Positions 41,337-50,957 of a stretch of DNA of 64,000 nt are shown one piece after another (the stretch's first letter is position 1; each line of letters begins with the position of its first letter). The stretch comes from Paenibacillus uliginis N3/975 (lineage in GTDB: Bacteria > Bacillota > Bacilli > Paenibacillales > Paenibacillaceae). The translations under genes and the position numbers were made by a program. Below the pieces are notes generated by a model. That model did no database searches. It was not told where the DNA came from and was given only the letters and a program-made list of their open reading frames with translations. The stretch is from the NCBI RefSeq assembly GCF_900177425.1, contig NZ_LT840184.1:3822263-3886262 (forward strand), read 5' to 3'.

Positions 41337-41922
41337 TATCTTCTTTCCTCCGAAAACGAATCACCATTCCTGATATTAAATCAATGGCAAAATGACAAAT
41401 AATCGGTGCCCAAAGTGTGCCTGATTCGATATAAATATACCCTAGCCCATAACTGCTCAAAAACACCCAACCTGTCGGAATCCAGTGTTTTAAGTAACGT
41501 ACATGTATGAGAGCAAACAAAATACTGGTCCAGTAAGGACCAAAAGCGTGTTGAATCGCTCCTCGGAACAGAAGCTCTTCACACACAGATACTATAAAAG
41601 CAATGATTACGATATGCCACACTGGCCTTTTTCTAAACAGCATTTCATTAATTCCGCCGTCATCCATGCTGTTTTCCGGCACAATTCTGGACAGAATCAT
41701 ATCGATCAGAAACATCGACAATGCAAGTCCCAGACCCCACAGGGCAAACAGACCGTTTGAAGGCAGAGCAAGCAATTGAAAAGGATTCCGGTTCTGAAAC
41801 AATATCCAGATTAAGCCGACTATAAGTGTTAACCCCTGAGTTAAATATAAATTAATCAGCAGCAGCCGGTCGTTTAATTGATGCGGCTCAATTTTTTTGA
41901 TTTTGATTTTGAATTTTTTCAT
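41323..41922 (-). CDS. CPBP-family intramembrane metalloprotease (YpbD-like)
   Basis: The 199-residue membrane protein has six or so hydrophobic segments and the motifs of the CAAX-protease/bacteriocin-processing family: EELLFRGAIQ (E-E-x-x-x-R), FALIHVRY (F-x-x-x-H) and CHFAIDLI (H-x-x-x-D region). These residues would form the metal-dependent active site. YpbD in B. subtilis heads a cluster of the same kind. Substrates are unknown. A long intergenic region with the serA leader follows upstream. Confidence 0.85.
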   Translation of the reverse strand: MKKFKIKIKKIEPHQLNDRLLLINLYLTQGLTLIVGLIWILFQNRNPFQLLALPSNGLFALWGLGLALSMFLIDMILSRIVPENSMDDGGINEMLFRKRPVWHIVIIAFIVSVCEELLFRGAIQHAFGPYWTSILFALIHVRYLKHWIPTGWVFLSSYGLGYIYIESGTLWAPIICHFAIDLISGMVIRFRRKEDNERA

Positions 41923-42114
41923 GATAGCCTGCCTATCTTTATTGTTGTTTAAATAATTAATAACAAAGAGTTCTGTGTGTCGAAAATACGAGATATATTG
42001 AGCAGTCGAAAATTAGGTGGGCATAAGCATCATAGCAAATAAAACGCCCGTATTACAAGGCGCGAGCCTTTCAGGGACACTTATCATACCTTTCGTTGCA
42101 TTCATAAATACCTA

Positions 42115-42143
42115 TTGACACGATTTAAGACACATGATACATT
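42115..42143 (+). promoter_or_regulatory. Housekeeping promoter of serA
   Basis: A perfect TTGACA (42115-42120) and TACATT (42138-42143) at 17-nt spacing precede the T-box leader. The predicted start is near 42150. Confidence 0.85.
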
Positions 42144-42149
42144 ATGAAA

Positions 42150-42419
42150 AATTAATCGACTAAAACCGATGATGGAAAAAAGACGCTTCATACGTCTCCA
42201 GAGAGCCGATGGTAGGTGCAAATCGGCGACGTAAAGTGTGCTTGAGCGATCCTGAGATATTTCGCTGAATTTCAGTAGGCGTAATCGGATGATATCCGTT
42301 ACCAATCATGGCCTGGAAAGGCCGTTTGAGGCTGCCTGTTATGGCAGTGAATAAGGGTGGTACCACGAATAATTCTCGTCCCTTACTACGGAGGTAGTAT
42401 GCGGATCGAGAGTTTTTTT
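42150..42419 (+). promoter_or_regulatory. T-box riboswitch for serA, probable Ser specifier
   Basis: The conserved T-box AAGGGTGGTACCACG is at 42353-42367. Stem I is supported by an ACGTC/GACGT pair enclosing an apical hairpin (GCCGAT...ATCGGC, about 42199-42221) that follows an AGAGAG element. In the 3' side of the specifier loop TTGAGCGAT offers AGC (42245-42247), a serine codon, as specifier; this fits the gene but the folding was done by eye. A terminator follows (CTCG...CGAG arms, about 42374-42412) with seven T. Uncharged tRNA-Ser would favour readthrough into serA. The interval 41923-42114 shows no gene. Confidence 0.88.
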
Positions 42420-42549
42420 ATGGACTTTTTTCTTTGCTGCATCACCGCGTCGCATGAGCCTAGGTTTAACGGATATACGCACTTTGCGGAATCCTTATTC
42501 ATATTTAGCAGCACATTACATTAGAGAGTACTGAGGAGGAAGAGAAACC

Positions 42550-44142
42550 ATGTTTAAAGTATTGGTATCGGATCCGATTAGCGACTTAGGTATCCAGCAG
42601 CTGATGGATGCACCCGATGTGCAGGTAGACAAAAAAACAGGGCTCACGGAAGATGAGCTCACTGCCATCATCGGTGAGTATGACGGACTTCTAGTCAGAA
42701 GCCAGACTCGTGTCACAGAACGAATTATGAATGCAGGCACTAAACTTAAAGTAGTAGGCCGTGCCGGCGTCGGGGTGGATAACATCGATTTGGAAGCTGC
42801 CACCAAGCGCGGTATTGTAGTCATCAATGCACCTGACGGCAACACGATCACCACAGCTGAACATACTTTCGCTATGATGATTGCTTTAGCCCGTCATATT
42901 CCGCAGGCTTATGCCAAGACTGTATCCGGCACATGGGACCGTAAATCATTCTTAGGGGTAGAGCTTCGTAACAAGACCCTCGGTGTAATGGGAATGGGAC
43001 GTATCGGCAGTGAGGTTGCCAAACGAGCCAAAGCTTTCGGTATGAATATTCTTGCATTTGATCCGTTTCTGACTGAAGAGCGTGCAGATAAATTGGAGGT
43101 AAAACTAGCATCCGTTGACGCCATTATCCGCAATGCGGATTTCATTACCGTCCATACGCCACTTACTCCAGAAACAAGACACATGATTGCAAGACCGCAG
43201 TTTGAAGTCATGAAACCAGGAATGCGTATCGTGAACTGTGCACGTGGTGGAATCATTGACGAGCTGGCGCTCGTGGAAGCCATTGATGAAGGCATTGTAG
43301 CTGGTGCTGCATTTGATGTGTTCGAACAAGAGCCTCCTCAAGAGGATCATCCGTTCCTGAAACATCCTAAAGTCATTGTCACTCCTCATTTGGGTGCGTC
43401 CACGGTCGAAGCCCAAGAGAACGTGGCTATCGATGTATCCGAACAGGTGCTGAATATCTTGCGGAACGAGCCATTTAAAAATGCTGTCAACTTCCCTCTC
43501 GTAGCAGCCAGTGTAATGAGCAAGTTGCAACCTTACTTCCCACTCGGGGAAAAGCTTGGCAGTTTTGCTGCTCAAATTACTGCACATGCGGTTAATGAAA
43601 TACATGTGGACTATGCTGGTGAACTTGCCGAAGTGGATAATCAGGCACTGACCCGCTACATTGTAAAAGGCGTACTTGAACGCCATCTCGGCAGTGAAGT
43701 GAATATCGTGAATGCAATGCACCTTGCCAAGAACCGTGATCTGCATGTTGTCGTATCTCAAACACCAAAAACCAAAGGTTTCACCAACCTGGTCACTGTT
43801 ACATTGAAAACGCAAAACGGTGGCGAGCGCCTGGTTGCTGGAACACTGCTACACGGTTACGGCGAACGTATCGTACGTCTGGATAAATTCCCGGTTGACA
43901 TTGCACCAGAGGGGCATCAAATCTTGATCTCCCACAATGATAAACCAGGCATTATCGGACGAGTTGGTACTCTCTTGGGTGAGAATAATGTCAATATCGC
44001 ATCCATGCAGGTTGGCCGTAAAGTGATTGGCGGGGAAGCTATCATGTTCCTCACTGTAGATAAAGATGTGCCGAAGGACGTGCTTGTAAAGCTTACTGGG
44101 CTTCACGATCTGAATACCGCACAAGAAATCGTACTTCCTTAA
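42550..44142 (+). CDS. serA: D-3-Phosphoglycerate dehydrogenase
   Basis: SerA oxidises 3-phosphoglycerate to 3-phosphohydroxypyruvate, the committed step of serine synthesis. The 530-residue product is the long type: catalytic and NAD-binding domains with LGVMGMGRIGSEVAKRAKAFGM, NCARGGIIDE and the catalytic DHPFLKHPKVIVTPHLGAST (His in PHLGAST), then an intervening domain and a C-terminal ACT domain beginning GHQILISHNDKPGIIGRVGTLL. The ACT domain allows serine feedback. The ATG follows GAGGAGGAAG. It is a single gene under T-box control. Confidence 0.97.
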   Translation: MFKVLVSDPISDLGIQQLMDAPDVQVDKKTGLTEDELTAIIGEYDGLLVRSQTRVTERIMNAGTKLKVVGRAGVGVDNIDLEAATKRGIVVINAPDGNTITTAEHTFAMMIALARHIPQAYAKTVSGTWDRKSFLGVELRNKTLGVMGMGRIGSEVAKRAKAFGMNILAFDPFLTEERADKLEVKLASVDAIIRNADFITVHTPLTPETRHMIARPQFEVMKPGMRIVNCARGGIIDELALVEAIDEGIVAGAAFDVFEQEPPQEDHPFLKHPKVIVTPHLGASTVEAQENVAIDVSEQVLNILRNEPFKNAVNFPLVAASVMSKLQPYFPLGEKLGSFAAQITAHAVNEIHVDYAGELAEVDNQALTRYIVKGVLERHLGSEVNIVNAMHLAKNRDLHVVVSQTPKTKGFTNLVTVTLKTQNGGERLVAGTLLHGYGERIVRLDKFPVDIAPEGHQILISHNDKPGIIGRVGTLLGENNVNIASMQVGRKVIGGEAIMFLTVDKDVPKDVLVKLTGLHDLNTAQEIVLP

Positions 44143-44150
44143 TGAACTGC

Positions 44151-44204
44151 AAAGCCCCCGGGATCAGGTACTAGCACCAGCTAATTACCTGTAACGGGGG
44201 CTTT
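44151..44204 (+). terminator. Terminator-like hairpin after serA
   Basis: AAAGCCCCCG (44151-44160) pairs with CGGGGGCTTT (44195-44204), with a weak T-tail (AATATGATT). It starts 8 nt after the serA stop; it may end transcription with limited efficiency. Confidence 0.6.
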
Positions 44205-44278
44205 AATATGATTATTCCATCAAGTCCCAAAGTGTGTCCTTTGTTCCACGTAGAACAAGATTAATGTTTATCGTTCAA

Positions 44279-44315
44279 CAAAAAACACCCTCGTATTCGA
44301 GAGTGTTTTTTGTTT
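44279..44315. terminator. Bidirectional terminator between serA and resE
   Basis: AAAACAC(C)CTCG and CGAGAGTGTTTT with a TATT loop and A- and T-rich flanks on both sides. It can end both the serA transcript and the res operon. Confidence 0.85.
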
Positions 44316-44332
44316 TTTGTAAATAATTGATG

Positions 44333-45763
44333 TTATTTTACCAATTCCGCCGGAATAAAGAGGGTAAATTCAGTCCCTTCTCCAACCACACTGTTGACGG
44401 ATATCGCACCTTTATGCGATTCTACAATATTTTTTACAATAGCAAGTCCGATTCCAGTGCCTACAGATTCTCCACGTACACGGGCTTTATCTGCTTTATA
44501 AAACCGGTCAAACACAAACGGAACATCTTCCGAAGGTATCCCTACCCCCTGATCGGAAATTACGATTTTGAGAGCAACGCCGGACTGCAGATGCACGCGG
44601 TCTGCTGTAATACGGATAACCTTTCCTTCAGGTGTGTGACGGAAAGCGTTATCCAACAGATTCGTCAACACTTGTTCCAGCTTGTCTTCATCCGCAGAAT
44701 CTAAAGTCAGATCAGGGTGCAATTTGTCTAAACGCAACTCGATACCCCGCTCTTTTGCCCGAACCGCAAATTTCCGGTACACTCGCTCACATAGATCACC
44801 GGCATCCATTTGGCGACAGAGCAGCTCCGAATGACCAGCCTCCATTCTCGTTAGATCCAGCAGGTCTTTTACTAACCTTCCCATACGAAGCGACTCTTCA
44901 TGAATAACCTGAATCAGTTCTTCACTTTCCTCCGGAGAAGTCGCCATACCGTCCAGGAGCGCTTCACTGTAACCCTGCATCATCGACAGCGGAGTACGGA
45001 TTTCATGGGAGACGTTCGCGATAAAGTCGGTACGCATCTTCTCCAGCTTCACCTGCTCTGTGATATTGCGCAGAACTACAACAGCACCACGAATCACATC
45101 ATCCGAGTAAAGAGGTGCCATGTGGGCTTCCCAAACTCCTTGCTTTACATGCAGGTCTGTACTTTGGTCTTTGCCTTCTTGCATGGTTTTGTAGAACAAA
45201 GCGCTAAGCGGCTCAGGCATGACATCAGCAGCCCATCCGCCCCCTTCTAGGTCTTCATCCCATTGCAGACCCTGCCAGGTTTTCATGATATCCTGACCGG
45301 GCGGATTCACCAAAATAACATCACCATTATTATCAAAAGTAATCACTGCATCACTCATACTGCGCAGCACACTAGCCAAATGCTCCTTTTCATGGTTCAG
45401 ACTCCGAATCGTTGTTTCCAATTCAGCGGCCATGTGATTGAAGGTGTTGGCCAGTTCGCCAATCTCATCACTGGTGACAAGATCCAGCCGCGTTCCATAC
45501 TTACCCTTACGGATCGCATTGGCTGCCTGAATCAGCTTCTGCATCGGCTGTGTAATCTTAGTAAGAAGAAACAACCCAAAGAAGGTCGTCATCGAAAAAC
45601 CGATAATCGACGCATACGTAAATAACCTTTTAATATCTTCGGAATTTGTAAATACGGTATCAATATAAGGAAGCAGAAACAGTCCTAGTGTCAGCAGGAC
45701 ACAGGCAACAAGACATGTAATCGTAATCCACAGCTTGCCGACGAGTGATCTCCAGAAGTTCAC
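44333..45763 (-). CDS. resE: Sensor histidine kinase ResE
   Basis: ResE phosphorylates ResD in response to oxygen limitation or respiratory state. The 476-residue product has two N-terminal transmembrane helices close together (about 10-32 and 46-68), a HAMP domain (about 69-120), a PAS-like domain (about 130-230), the HisKA phosphoacceptor in ANVSHEIRTPLSMMQGYSE, and a HATPase domain with N-box LTNLLDNAFRHT, DQGVGIPSEDVPFVFDRFYK and GTGIGLAIVK. The gap between the two membrane helices is very short, so a sizeable extracellular sensor domain is lacking. It starts at GTG directly after resD. Confidence 0.92.
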   Translation of the reverse strand: MNFWRSLVGKLWITITCLVACVLLTLGLFLLPYIDTVFTNSEDIKRLFTYASIIGFSMTTFFGLFLLTKITQPMQKLIQAANAIRKGKYGTRLDLVTSDEIGELANTFNHMAAELETTIRSLNHEKEHLASVLRSMSDAVITFDNNGDVILVNPPGQDIMKTWQGLQWDEDLEGGGWAADVMPEPLSALFYKTMQEGKDQSTDLHVKQGVWEAHMAPLYSDDVIRGAVVVLRNITEQVKLEKMRTDFIANVSHEIRTPLSMMQGYSEALLDGMATSPEESEELIQVIHEESLRMGRLVKDLLDLTRMEAGHSELLCRQMDAGDLCERVYRKFAVRAKERGIELRLDKLHPDLTLDSADEDKLEQVLTNLLDNAFRHTPEGKVIRITADRVHLQSGVALKIVISDQGVGIPSEDVPFVFDRFYKADKARVRGESVGTGIGLAIVKNIVESHKGAISVNSVVGEGTEFTLFIPAELVK

Positions 45764-46480
45764 TTACTTGGGAACCTCCAGTTTGTAACCTACTCCCCAT
45801 ACTGTCGTAATCATCGCTGCAGCTTCTGCTGATACCTTGTTAAGCTTCTCGCGCAGACGCTTGACGTGAGTGTCCACTGTACGGAGATCTCCAAAAAATT
45901 CATAATTCCAAACATCCTTTAGCAATTCTTCACGAGAAAACACCTTATCCGGTGAAGAAGCCAAATAATGTAATAATTCATATTCTTTCGGTGTCAAACT
46001 AATTTCCTGTCCCCCGGCTGTAACACGGTGGGCATCATGCTCAATTACAAGATGAGGAAATACGATGCTGTTGCTTGGGTTTGTTTCTTTTGACAAATAA
46101 GCTGTCGCTGATGAACGGCGCAAAATCGCTTTAACCCGATAAATAACCTCTCGAGGGCTGAATGGTTTCACAACATAGTCGTCTGCTCCAACTTCAAAGC
46201 CCTGAACACGATTGATTTCTTCGCCTTTTGCCGTCAGCATCAGAATCGGGGTGGATTTCACCTGGCGCAGACGAGAACATACCTCAACACCGTCTATGCC
46301 TGGTAGCATAATATCCAGCAGAATCAGACCGTAATCTTCGTTGGTCGCCTTCCGAAGAGCTGTTTCTCCGTCCTCAGCTTCATCGATTTCATATCCTTCT
46401 TTTTCAAGATACATTTTCAGCAAGCGCCTAATGCGTTCTTCATCGTCTACCACCAAGATGCGATTTCCATGCTCTGTCAT
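45764..46480 (-). CDS. resD: Response regulator ResD
   Basis: ResD is an OmpR/PhoB-type regulator of aerobic and anaerobic respiration genes. The 238-residue product has a receiver domain with ILVVDDEERIRRLL (acidic pair), the phosphoacceptor Asp in GLILLDIMLPGIDGVEV, LTAKGEE and the Lys of VVKPFSPREV, then a winged-helix domain (about 140-235) with LTPKEYELLHYLASSPDKVFSREELLKDVW and VDTHVKRLREKL. The ATG follows AAGGAG by 9 nt; an upstream extension is not conserved. It lies in the res operon with the cytochrome c assembly genes. Confidence 0.94.
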   Translation of the reverse strand: MTEHGNRILVVDDEERIRRLLKMYLEKEGYEIDEAEDGETALRKATNEDYGLILLDIMLPGIDGVEVCSRLRQVKSTPILMLTAKGEEINRVQGFEVGADDYVVKPFSPREVIYRVKAILRRSSATAYLSKETNPSNSIVFPHLVIEHDAHRVTAGGQEISLTPKEYELLHYLASSPDKVFSREELLKDVWNYEFFGDLRTVDTHVKRLREKLNKVSAEAAAMITTVWGVGYKLEVPK

Positions 46481-46585
46481 CGGTAACAACTCCTTCATCA
46501 TCATAGGGAAAATCAGAACGGTCCTCATCCATCTCAATCGAGGACCCTTCTGAATTATTATCACAATCTGTATTACATTAACATA

Positions 46586-47839
46586 TTAATCCGTTCCGGC
46601 ATAGGAATGGAGGCCAGCAATAATCAAATTGACGCCAACCAGTGTAAACATAACAACTATAAAGCCGATTACGGTAAGCCACGAAGATTTCTTTCCCTGC
46701 CAGCCTTTGGAGAGACGCAGGTGCAAATATACACTGTAGAAGAGCCATGTAATGAGAGCCCATACCTCTTTCGGGTCCCAGCCCCAAAAACGTCCCCACG
46801 CGACTTCAGCCCAAATCATTGCAAATATAAGACCGCCGAGAGTAAAGATTGGGAAACCGATTGCGATGGCACGGTAACTGATTTCGTCCAGATCATCCGG
46901 ATCCAGCCTGTTCAATACCGGTTGAATAACCTTGGCAATGGGTCTGCGAATAACAAGTCTTATCAGCCCGTATAAGATAATGCCGCTAACTACCGACCAC
47001 ACTACAGTATTAAACTTACGACCAGCATTGATGCCGTGCATCCAAGAAGGTGCTTCAAACAGCGGGGATTTCATCCCAAGGAATGGCTGCATGCTAATCG
47101 TCTCACTGTTGTAAGGTGCAACCAATGGGGGCATATCATAATCCACTTTTACTATTGTACTAGTTTCTGTCGCAGGGTCAATATTTGTCTGGTTAAACTC
47201 AGCATGATAACCTGCAGCCCGGAAGCTGTATACCGATACGATAAAGCCAAGTAGAACAACAATGGCAAACATGCACAATTCAAGCCAACGCTGTTCTCGG
47301 CGTGATTGTTTGTCCTTTTCGTTAAAATTGACTGTTCTTAGCAGATACATTAAACCCGCCACAAAACCTACAGCGAAGAATGCATCACCGAGCGCAGCCA
47401 AAGTAACATGAATGCCCAGCCAATAGGATTGCAAAGAAGGAATAAGCGGCTGCACTTCCTGCGGAAACACGGCAGCATATGCCATAATCAGAATGGCAAG
47501 GGGCAGTGCAAACAAACCGAGCATCGATTTTTTATAAAGAAAATACAATACCAGAAATGCAATCATGATCGCCATCGATAGGAACGTCATGAATTCATAC
47601 ATGTTACTCACAGGTACATGACCTGATCCCGCCCAACGGGTAAAGAAGTAAACCAGATGACAAATCAGGCCTATGGTAGCTGTAACGAACGCAATCTTAC
47701 CCCATTTCGTTACGTGGGCCTCCGGATCTCTTTTTCTAAAACGCTTTCCCAATACGGCCATGCCGTAAAAAGTAAACGACAAACAATAAAGTAAAAACGC
47801 AACAATAAAAGCGTCGCTGCTAAAATCCACTAGACTCAT
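46586..47839 (-). CDS. resC: Cytochrome c biogenesis protein ResC (CcsA family)
   Basis: ResC with ResB forms the system II haem export and ligation complex that attaches haem to c-type cytochromes. The 417-residue membrane protein has about eight hydrophobic segments and the tryptophan-rich haem motif in EVAWGRFWGWDPKEVWALITWLFYSVYLHLRL. Its start overlaps the resB stop by 4 nt. resA, resB, resC, resD and resE follow the B. subtilis order. Confidence 0.94.
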   Translation of the reverse strand: MSLVDFSSDAFIVAFLLYCLSFTFYGMAVLGKRFRKRDPEAHVTKWGKIAFVTATIGLICHLVYFFTRWAGSGHVPVSNMYEFMTFLSMAIMIAFLVLYFLYKKSMLGLFALPLAILIMAYAAVFPQEVQPLIPSLQSYWLGIHVTLAALGDAFFAVGFVAGLMYLLRTVNFNEKDKQSRREQRWLELCMFAIVVLLGFIVSVYSFRAAGYHAEFNQTNIDPATETSTIVKVDYDMPPLVAPYNSETISMQPFLGMKSPLFEAPSWMHGINAGRKFNTVVWSVVSGIILYGLIRLVIRRPIAKVIQPVLNRLDPDDLDEISYRAIAIGFPIFTLGGLIFAMIWAEVAWGRFWGWDPKEVWALITWLFYSVYLHLRLSKGWQGKKSSWLTVIGFIVVMFTLVGVNLIIAGLHSYAGTD

Positions 47840-49530
47840 GGTTTACTCCCCCTGTTATTCTCCAATGACTTCTCATCCACTTCGATGTCCATTTGCTTGA
47901 GTACTGCCGATATTTCCCGACGCAGTACGAACCAGTTCTTATTCGTATGCGCTCCCAAGGTCAGTACTCCGTTATCGATACGCAGCCATATCCGGCGATG
48001 CTGAAAATAGAAGCCCATGATCAGACCTAGCATGCCTATTGCGGCTCCAATCCAAATAAACGGCATCACTCTGTCAATACGGACGTTCAAGTAGGTGATG
48101 GATTCGGATAAATCAACATCCTCCATACTTTTCACATCCATGTTGAGAGGCATCGTTCCTCCAGCTAACTGGGTATTAAGCGCATCTTGTTGGAAACGTT
48201 CTTTATCTATTTGTTTCGGGAAGTAAAAATACTGAATTCCGCTCTCTGGCAGATCAGGTCCATGAATCTGGAACAAAAACGCCGGGGCATTCGGATTGGA
48301 TGACAAATTTGCAGGCTCACCTTTGTCATTCAAGCCGAAGTCCGAATATTTGTATTTTAGCTTGAGTGTATACGGTCCAACCTTATATTCTCGCTCCGGA
48401 TCTCTAATGTTCAGATTAAACTTGCCATACTCTTCACCCGTCTTCGTATTTACAAGCACTGGAGATACGGAGCGAAGAACCGGAGTCAAGTCATAGTCAA
48501 ACTGGTATGCCTTGAGTCCGTTATAATTCAGTGGATCGTTTACATGAATCGTGTGACGGGCGACTTCTTTCAGCTGAGGCTCTTTAGTAAGATCATCACA
48601 GTCGGTTTCACACATATAAAGAATGGCCTTCGTTTCAAATTCCTTAGGTAACACTTTGCCCTTCCCTTTGAACTCATCAGGCATATCGTCTTCTGTATAA
48701 AATTCGACGGAGAAATCATCATTTTTCAAATAATAGCTCGTATCCGGAATTTTTTTCGCTTCGCCTTCAGGAAACCCGATATGGAGGTCCATATGCATTC
48801 CAGGCAAGCCTCTTGCAAGCACAGCCAGAAGAAATACAATTAGACCGATATGAAGAACGTACGGCCCCCAGCGGCTGAAACGCTGCTTCTCCGCCAGCAA
48901 TGTCCCTCCGTCGGTACGGACACGGTACCCTCTTTTGCGGATATGAGGCTTAATGCGCTCTACCCATTCCGCTCCGTCTCCAGGCACCTGTGTCTGATAA
49001 GATACCTTTTGACGTGTAAGGAATGACATATGTTTCGGTATCTTCTGCCGGCTCAGTGCTTTATAAAGCGGCAAAACCCGGTCTATGCTGCAAATGACGA
49101 GAGAAGCACCGATCATCACCAGCAGCAGTACAAACCACCAAGACGTATATGTATGGGAAAGACCAAGCAAATAATAAATATGTCCCAATTGTCCATATTC
49201 TTGCTTGTAATAGACAGACGGGTCAATGTTCAGAAACGAACTTTCCTGTGGATAGATTGTACCCAGCATGGAACCGACCAACGTCAGTATAATCAAGTAG
49301 ATAGCAACTTTGACGGACGAAAAAAAGTTCCAGACCCGGTCTATGACTCCCGGATTTGACTTTTGTGAACGGCGCGCCACACCGTCATACCGCATTTCCA
49401 AAATCGGTTGAGCATTCGCTTCCTCAGTCAACGGCTTTCCGCAGGCTTCGCACAATACAGTACCTGGCGGATTCTGATGCCCGCATTCACATTTGGTGTT
49501 CGTAATTAAAGGCTTTGATCCCAAGCTCAT
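47836..49530 (-). CDS. resB: Cytochrome c biogenesis protein ResB
   Basis: ResB is the second half of the system II haem ligation complex. The 564-residue product has the family layout: two membrane helices near 75-95 and 135-155, a third near 225-245, a large outside domain (about 250-500) and a last helix near 505-525. It begins with an unusual zinc ribbon (CECGHQNPPGTVLCEACGKPL, two CxC/CxxC pairs, residues 14-34). It overlaps resA and resC by 4 nt each. Confidence 0.92.
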   Translation of the reverse strand: MSLGSKPLITNTKCECGHQNPPGTVLCEACGKPLTEEANAQPILEMRYDGVARRSQKSNPGVIDRVWNFFSSVKVAIYLIILTLVGSMLGTIYPQESSFLNIDPSVYYKQEYGQLGHIYYLLGLSHTYTSWWFVLLLVMIGASLVICSIDRVLPLYKALSRQKIPKHMSFLTRQKVSYQTQVPGDGAEWVERIKPHIRKRGYRVRTDGGTLLAEKQRFSRWGPYVLHIGLIVFLLAVLARGLPGMHMDLHIGFPEGEAKKIPDTSYYLKNDDFSVEFYTEDDMPDEFKGKGKVLPKEFETKAILYMCETDCDDLTKEPQLKEVARHTIHVNDPLNYNGLKAYQFDYDLTPVLRSVSPVLVNTKTGEEYGKFNLNIRDPEREYKVGPYTLKLKYKYSDFGLNDKGEPANLSSNPNAPAFLFQIHGPDLPESGIQYFYFPKQIDKERFQQDALNTQLAGGTMPLNMDVKSMEDVDLSESITYLNVRIDRVMPFIWIGAAIGMLGLIMGFYFQHRRIWLRIDNGVLTLGAHTNKNWFVLRREISAVLKQMDIEVDEKSLENNRGSKP

Positions 49531-50054
49531 TTAGCATTCACCAACTGTTCAATTTGTTTATCAAGGGTGCTCAAGTCCAGCTCTCCGATCGTAATGTTAA
49601 CGATTACGCCTTTAGACGACACAAAATAAGTTGCCGGCATAGCGCCAACTTTATAGTCCCCTACGGCCTCACGGTTCGGATCCATCAGTATGGGGAATTT
49701 CACGCCGGTTTGATTAACAAAATTTTCCACTGTCATTTTGTCTTCCCCAGCATTTATACCTATAACTTCGACTCCCTCGCTCAACCATTTTTCCCGCTGG
49801 GCCTGGAGGGCAGGCATTTCTCTCACACAAGGCGGACAGTACGTTCCCCAGAAGTTAATGACTTTAGCTTTGCCGTCATAGTCCTTCAAGGTATGCACTT
49901 TTCCATCGAGTCCTAACAACTGAAAGTTAGGAGCCTTGTCGCCCTCCTTGGGAATTCCATCATTACCCATAACAACGGTAGCCACAGCATAAGCACCCAA
50001 AAGAACAATAACCAACAGTATGATGATTTGAACCGTTTTTTTTGATTCGCCCAT
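49527..50054 (-). CDS. resA: Thiol-disulfide oxidoreductase ResA
   Basis: ResA keeps apocytochrome c cysteines reduced for haem attachment outside the membrane. The 175-residue product has an N-terminal anchor (VQIIILLVIVLLGAYAVATVV), GLDGKVHTLKDYDGKAKVINFW, and the active site Cys73-Pro-Pro-Cys76 in GTYCPPCVREMP. B. subtilis ResA has CEPC, so the glutamate in the active site is replaced by proline here. It is the first gene of the resABCDE operon, 127 nt after rluB. Confidence 0.93.
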   Translation of the reverse strand: MGESKKTVQIIILLVIVLLGAYAVATVVMGNDGIPKEGDKAPNFQLLGLDGKVHTLKDYDGKAKVINFWGTYCPPCVREMPALQAQREKWLSEGVEVIGINAGEDKMTVENFVNQTGVKFPILMDPNREAVGDYKVGAMPATYFVSSKGVIVNITIGELDLSTLDKQIEQLVNAK

Positions 50055-50181
50055 TTGAGAAGCAGCATCCTTTCTATGACATTCATCATATCGTTCGCAA
50101 TAGGTGTGAACATCCTATGAACAATTATAACGATATTTGTCATAAATGCTGCATTCCAATTTGAATATTATGTGTCAGGTT

Positions 50182-50937
50182 TTAACTTTTTCTTCGCTGG
50201 CTTCCTTCCGGTTTGGCCGACTTTGCCATCTGCCGCAGCGTGTTGATTTCGTCCGCTGTCAAATGACGGTATAGGCCACGCTTCAGGTTTTGCAGCAGTA
50301 AGTCGCCATACGAAATCCGTTTTAGACGAATAACCGGATGTGATATCGCTTCGAACATACGGCGTACCTGGCGGTTGCGCCCTTCATGTATCGTAATGGA
50401 AATGACGGACTGTTTATTATCCGGATCAACATCCTTATACTCAACCTCTGCGGGCGACGTCATACCGTCTTCCAGCATCACTCCCTGACGCAGCTTGTCC
50501 AGTTCGGTACCATGTGGCACCCCTTTGACCGTCGCCAAGTAGGTTTTAGGCACATGATACTTCGGATGGCTGAGCAAATTCGCAAATTCTCCATCGTTCG
50601 TAAGCAGCAAAAGGCCTTCCGTATCATAGTCTAGCCGCCCGATCGGATACACGCGTTCTTTCACGCCCTTAAGATAATCCGACACGATTTTGCGGCCTTC
50701 CGGATCGGAAGCGCTCGTGATGACACCTTTTGGTTTGTTCAGCATGATATAAACCTTTTTCTCATTCTTGATCGGTTTGCCTGCTACCGTGATCATATCT
50801 TGATCGGGATCCGCTTTCGTGCCGAGCGCGGTTACGGTCTCCCCGTTTACCTGCACCTTTCCTTGCAAAATCAATTCCTCGCACTTGCGACGGGATGCTA
50901 TCCCTGCTTGTGCCATAATTTTTTGTAATCTCTCCAT
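50182..50937 (-). CDS. rluB: 23S rRNA pseudouridine synthase RluB
   Basis: RluB isomerises a uridine in 23S rRNA (position 2605 in E. coli). The 251-residue product has an S4 RNA-binding domain (MERLQKIMAQAGIASRRKCEELILQGKVQVNG, residues 1-32) and the RsuA/RluB-type catalytic domain with the signature GRLDYDTEGLLLLTNDGEF (catalytic Asp), then EGRNRQVRRMFEAISHPVIRLKRISYG. The adjacent position to resA is the conserved Bacillales order. Confidence 0.95.
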   Translation of the reverse strand: MERLQKIMAQAGIASRRKCEELILQGKVQVNGETVTALGTKADPDQDMITVAGKPIKNEKKVYIMLNKPKGVITSASDPEGRKIVSDYLKGVKERVYPIGRLDYDTEGLLLLTNDGEFANLLSHPKYHVPKTYLATVKGVPHGTELDKLRQGVMLEDGMTSPAEVEYKDVDPDNKQSVISITIHEGRNRQVRRMFEAISHPVIRLKRISYGDLLLQNLKRGLYRHLTADEINTLRQMAKSAKPEGSQRRKS

Positions 50938-50957
50938 GTTCGTTAGGTCACCTCATT

